In this document: piece after piece, positions 61,181-64,000 of the stretch
Position numbering within the stretch: position 1 is the stretch's first letter
Layout of the letters: every line of letters starts with the position of its first letter
Assembly (NCBI GenBank): GCA_036386515.1
Contig: DASVVO010000064.1
Coordinates: forward strand, 1 to 64,000
Origin: JAIVJZ01 sp036386515
GTDB taxonomy: Bacteria; Acidobacteriota; Blastocatellia; Pyrinomonadales; Pyrinomonadaceae
DNA length: 64,000 nucleotides
Direction of reading: 5' to 3'
The notes under the pieces: model-generated
Seen by the model: the letters and a program-made list of their open reading frames with translations, nothing else
Databases searched by the model: none
What the model was told of the DNA's origin: nothing
Translations under genes and position numbers: made by a program

Positions 61181-61801
61181 TTAAACGGCGGGCGCGAGTC
61201 CCGCCTGGTGCAGCGCGAGCCAGTGGAAGCCGACGACGACGAGCGCGTGATTGATCGAGCCGTCCGCGATGAGCCGCGGGATGTCCGCGAGCGGGACGAG
61301 CCGCACCACTGTATGCTCGGTGCTCTCGATCACAGGCTTTTGCCGCAAGCTCACATCGCGCGCGAGAAACGTGTGTATCCAGTTGTTGTGAATCGCCGGG
61401 TTGGGGCGAACCTTGCCCAGACTGACCACTTCGCGCGTGACCGCGTAGCCCGTCTCTTCCAGCATCTCGCGCGCGGCCGCCGCCTGCGGCGACTCGCCCG
61501 CATCGACCATCCCGCCCGGAATTTCGAGCGTCACCTCTTCCGAGCCATGCCGGTATTGTTCGATCATCACCACCTCGTCGGCAGCCGTCAGCGGGATGAT
61601 GTTGATCCAGTCGCCGGATTCGAGGACGAAGAAGTCGTGCTCGCTGCCCCGGTGCGGGCTGACGCTCACGTCGCGCCGCACGCGGAAGACGCGACAATCG
61701 GCGATGATCTCCGAAGCGCGTCGCCGCCACGAGAGCGAGCGCGCTGCGCCCTCCGGCGCGTCCGTGGCTACCCCCTGCGGCGCGTCCGTGTCCGCGCTCA
61801 C
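61181..61801 (-). CDS. NUDIX hydrolase (ADP-ribose/sugar-nucleotide pyrophosphatase-like)
   Basis: 206 aa from GTG 61801. The NUDIX box is complete: Gly97, Glu103, Arg111-Glu112, Glu115-Glu116, Gly118 in GMVDAGESPQAAAAREMLEE and TGY. The N-terminal FFVLESGDWINIIPLT and IEQYRH segments are typical of ADP-ribose-type pyrophosphatases. The GTG overlaps the upstream AtuA stop by 4 nt (GTGA), indicating translational coupling. An upstream extension in the same frame overlaps AtuA and was rejected. Confidence 0.92.
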   Translation of the reverse strand: MSADTDAPQGVATDAPEGAARSLSWRRRASEIIADCRVFRVRRDVSVSPHRGSEHDFFVLESGDWINIIPLTAADEVVMIEQYRHGSEEVTLEIPGGMVDAGESPQAAAAREMLEETGYAVTREVVSLGKVRPNPAIHNNWIHTFLARDVSLRQKPVIESTEHTVVRLVPLADIPRLIADGSINHALVVVGFHWLALHQAGLAPAV

Positions 61802-63165
61802 GCTTCCGTCACCTCGACGCGGGCTTCGATCTCCGTCTTCGGAATCAGCGCAGGCCAATAAGCGACGATCTCTTCCACCTTCGGCCGCCCGCCCGCGAAA
61901 CCCGTCACGCCCGGCGGCCCCGTAAGGATGAGCGGCGCGATCTCTTTCGTGAAGCGTTCGACCGACGCGCGATCCGCGCCGCGCACGCCGACGCGCAGCT
62001 GCACTTCGGGAAGGTCGGCCGACGGCTCTCCGGCGAGCCGCCCGTGCGTCGCGTTCGCGCCGACGAACTCCGTCAGGATGTGATCGAAGCGCAGGCCGAG
62101 GCGTTCGAGCCGCGCCCGCAAAATCACGTCCGCCGCACGCGCCTTCGCGTAAGCGTCCGGCCACGAATAGACGAGCGTGCCGACGGCCTTGTAGCCCGCC
62201 GAGTAACTGATCGAGACTTTCAAAAACTCCGTCGCCGGTCGTCCCTTGATGCCGTGGACGCGCACGCGATTGCGCCCCGCCTCTTCGAGCCGGATCGAAG
62301 TGAAATCGGCGACGCAATCGGGCGTGATGTATTCGTGCGGGTCGCCCATCTCGTAAACGAGTTGTTCTTTGATGGAAGGGATCGAGACGATGCCGCCCGT
62401 GCCCTCGTGCTTCGTGACGACGAACGTGCCGTCGGGCGCGGCCTCGACGATGGGAAAGCCGACGTTCGCGAGGTCGGGGATCGACTGCCAATCGTACTGG
62501 CAGTTGCCGCCCGAAGCCTGTGCGCCGCACTCGATGATGTGGCCGGCGATGGTTCCGGCCGAGAGCCTGTCCCAGTCGTCGGCCTGCCAGCCGAACTCGT
62601 GTATGACGGGCGCGAGCGTCAGCCCCGTATCGGTCGCGCGCCCGGTGATGACGACCTGCGCGCCGCCGTTCAAAGCCTCGACCATCGGCCACGCGCCGAG
62701 ATAGACGTTCGCGCTCTGGATCGCATCGCGCACCTGCGAAAGCGGCTCGCCCGTGTCCATGTTACGCAGTTCGATGCCGCGTTCAAGAAACTCGTCGAGC
62801 CGCCCCATGATGTCGTCGCCGGTCACAGTGCCGATGCGCAGCCGCCCGCCGAGACCGAGTTCGCGCGCCACGTCGCGCACCGCCTCGGCGCAGCCCACCG
62901 GGTTCACGCCCCCGGCGTTCGCCGTCACGCGGATGTTCCGCTCCACGCAATCGGGCAGGATGTCGCGCATCAGCGGCACGAAGTCGCGCGCGTAACCGGC
63001 GCGCGGGTCGCGTGCGCGTTGTTTCTGCATGATGGACATCGTGACTTCGGCCAGATAGTCGAGCATCAGGTAATCTATCTGCCCGCCTTTGACCTGCCGC
63101 ACGGGGGCGTCGAGCATGTCGCCCCAGAAGCCCTGCCCGCTCGCAATGCGAATCTTCTCTTTCAT
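61798..63165 (-). CDS. AtuA family protein (acyclic terpene utilisation, DUF1446)
   Basis: 455 aa from ATG 63165; an in-frame TTG start within the adjacent repeat is an artefact. The N-terminal region IRIASGQGFWGDML is typical of the family, with IDYLMLDYLAEVTM, TNAGGVNPVGC-type segment written as TANAGGVNPVGC, and VITGRATDTGLTLAP. AtuA proteins occur in terpenoid/leucine degradation clusters and resemble a carboxylase-associated fold. The exact reaction is not established. First gene of the AtuA-NUDIX-small AtuA operon. Confidence 0.9.
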   Translation of the reverse strand: MKEKIRIASGQGFWGDMLDAPVRQVKGGQIDYLMLDYLAEVTMSIMQKQRARDPRAGYARDFVPLMRDILPDCVERNIRVTANAGGVNPVGCAEAVRDVARELGLGGRLRIGTVTGDDIMGRLDEFLERGIELRNMDTGEPLSQVRDAIQSANVYLGAWPMVEALNGGAQVVITGRATDTGLTLAPVIHEFGWQADDWDRLSAGTIAGHIIECGAQASGGNCQYDWQSIPDLANVGFPIVEAAPDGTFVVTKHEGTGGIVSIPSIKEQLVYEMGDPHEYITPDCVADFTSIRLEEAGRNRVRVHGIKGRPATEFLKVSISYSAGYKAVGTLVYSWPDAYAKARAADVILRARLERLGLRFDHILTEFVGANATHGRLAGEPSADLPEVQLRVGVRGADRASVERFTKEIAPLILTGPPGVTGFAGGRPKVEEIVAYWPALIPKTEIEARVEVTEA

Positions 63166-63180
63166 CTTTGATCCAGGAAA

Positions 63181-63250
63181 GGTTTCAGGTTTCAAGTTTC
63201 AGGTTTCAGGACTGAGGTTCTTCGGTCTTTAACTTGAAACCTGAAACTTA
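63181..63250. repeat. Intergenic hairpin repeat, GGTTTCAGGTTTCAAG type
   Basis: The left arm (63181-63210) is complementary to the shorter right arm (63231-63250), with CTTGAAACCTGAAAC words and a ~20-nt loop. Same words as 25258-25347 and 44253-44350. Directly adjoins a second, different element. Confidence 0.8.
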
Positions 63251-63256
63251 CTTTAC

Positions 63257-63330
63257 GGCGAAAAGTAAAAAGGTAAAAGTGAAAGCAAGAAGCAGTTCTC
63301 GCCTTTTGCCTTTTACCTTTTTACTTCGCC
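63257..63330. repeat. Intergenic hairpin repeat, AAAAGTAAAAAGGTAAAAG type
   Basis: The left arm (63257-63289) starts GGCGAAAAGTAAAAAGG. The right arm (63300-63330) is the complement, ending TTTTTACTTCGCC, with a ~10-nt loop. It lies back-to-back with the previous element. Confidence 0.8.
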
Positions 63331-63388
63331 CGACTTTAACCGCGCGGCGCGGCCGACGCGGTGACTACGACGACAACTACTACAACTA

Positions 63389-64000
63389 CTACTGCGACCG
63401 CCCGTTGAAGGTGAACGGACGCGTCTCGCCGCTCACGCTCTGGATTCTCAAGGTGCGCCCACGATGCCACGCGCGGGTCGAGATGATGGTGGCGGGCAGC
63501 GTGTCGCCGAAGCGCATGGAGAGCGCGGTGTAGCCCGGCCAACTGCGCGCGCTGAGCGTGCCGCTCGCGGTCGCTGAACCGGCCGTGATCGAGAACGTGT
63601 TGCCCGTGAGGGTCAACGTCGCTTCGCCCGTCATGCCACCCTCGGCGTAATTGATCGTGCCGGTGTAGGTGCCGGACAGATCGGCCACGTCGCCAAACGT
63701 GCCCATGCCGGGCATGCTTCCGCTCTGCCCGCCGCCCGAGGTGTTCGTGTTGGTATCCTGCGGCATGGACGTGTCGCCCGCCATGTTCGTGTTGCCCGAC
63801 GTATCGCCGGTGTTCGCGTTCGCGTCGGCGGGCGCCTGGACAATCGTGGTGGCGGCGTTGCGGCGTGCGCGACGACGCGCGCGGCGCGCTTGACGACGGG
63901 CGCGGCGGCGTCCCCGGCTCCGGGTCATGCTGCCGCCGTTCGAGTTCTGCATCGTGGTGTCGCCGGTCGTGCCGCTGTTGCTGTTCTGCGCCGAGGCGGG
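63389..64000 (-). CDS. Secreted protein, N-terminus beyond the window (partial)
   Basis: At least 203 codons; the frame is open to the window end. At the window end it reads PASAQNSN, which resembles a signal-peptide cleavage site, so only the signal is likely missing. A basic Arg/Ala-rich stretch (about 25-50) is followed by a Thr/Asn/Gly/Ser-rich linker and a beta-rich domain with GTYTGTINYAEGGMTGEATL. The short in-frame ATG at 63952 is not the true start. Function unknown; similar extracellular beta domains are common in Acidobacteria. Confidence 0.65.
   Translation of the reverse strand, partial: PASAQNSNSGTTGDTTMQNSNGGSMTRSRGRRRARRQARRARRRARRNAATTIVQAPADANANTGDTSGNTNMAGDTSMPQDTNTNTSGGGQSGSMPGMGTFGDVADLSGTYTGTINYAEGGMTGEATLTLTGNTFSITAGSATASGTLSARSWPGYTALSMRFGDTLPATIISTRAWHRGRTLRIQSVSGETRPFTFNGRSQ

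Noticed and set aside
61802..62692. Long upstream extension of the NUDIX frame
   Set aside because: Runs antiphase through the AtuA gene, which has the stronger coding signal; GTG 61801 has coupled start context.
63166..63195. TTG start for AtuA within the TTTCAGG repeat
   Set aside because: The extra residues come from repeat DNA; ATG 63165 gives the family N-terminus.

Overview
The window looks like a chromosome fragment of a high-G+C member of the Acidobacteriota, most likely class Blastocatellia. This is inferred from gene content, not from a marker gene: a DUF1501/DUF1800 pair, a VWA protein of the type common in Acidobacteria, large Calx-beta/DUF4214 surface proteins, and a radical SAM protein resembling the Tes/membrane-spanning-lipid synthase family. 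No phage, insertion sequence, CRISPR array or rRNA operon was seen. The only RNA gene recognised is tRNA-Pro(CGG) at 24432-24508.

Layout. 1-13.8 kb: a J-domain membrane protein, an M1 peptidase, then a minus-strand exported-protein block (choice-anchor/glucose-sorbosone dehydrogenase-like protein, DUF1501, DUF1800, a small acidic ORF, a PD40/BACON/Calx-beta protein). Both large proteins end in the same Calx-beta plus DUF4214 module. 14-21.3 kb: a zinc alcohol dehydrogenase, an SRPBCC membrane protein and a surface-glycan operon (glycosyltransferase, UDP-galactopyranose mutase, glycosidase/RmlD fusion). 22.4-26.9 kb: two lone receiver proteins (one without its phospho-acceptor Asp), a zinc-ribbon membrane protein, tRNA-Pro, DedA, pcm and surE. 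27-29 kb: the radical SAM protein.

29.6-49.6 kb: a long minus-strand Tad (Flp) pilus locus. In transcription order it holds two flp pilins, prepilin peptidase, cpaB, cpaC, a TadG-like protein, two TadE-like pseudopilins, cpaE/tadZ, cpaF, tadB, tadC and tadD. It continues codirectionally into an AAA ATPase, a lytic transglycosylase, a duplicated-domain lipoprotein and a VWA protein. Upstream are a small M50-type membrane protease and a sigma-54 activator, and a sigma-54-like promoter lies just before the pilin end, so sigma-54 control of the pilus is a reasonable hypothesis.

50-58.9 kb, mostly plus strand: LysM/BON and GlsB-type stress proteins, a phosphohexomutase coupled to an FtsL/DivIC-like protein that starts at TTG, a split B12-dependent acyl-CoA mutase with two unrelated short reading frames between its subunits, an enoyl-CoA hydratase, DoxX, and phenylalanine 4-monooxygenase behind a candidate attenuated leader. 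58.9-64 kb, minus strand: enoyl-CoA hydratase, epoxide-hydrolase-like protein, an AtuA - NUDIX - small AtuA-like operon, and a secreted protein cut by the window end.

The most unusual signal is not a gene. About a dozen intergenic spaces are filled, almost from stop codon to start codon, by imperfect hairpins whose arms are runs of short G/A-rich words and their complements. Each locus uses its own word set, but several word sets recur at distant loci. They sit repeatedly inside the tad operon. A related spacer holds ten 14-bp units with a palindromic core.
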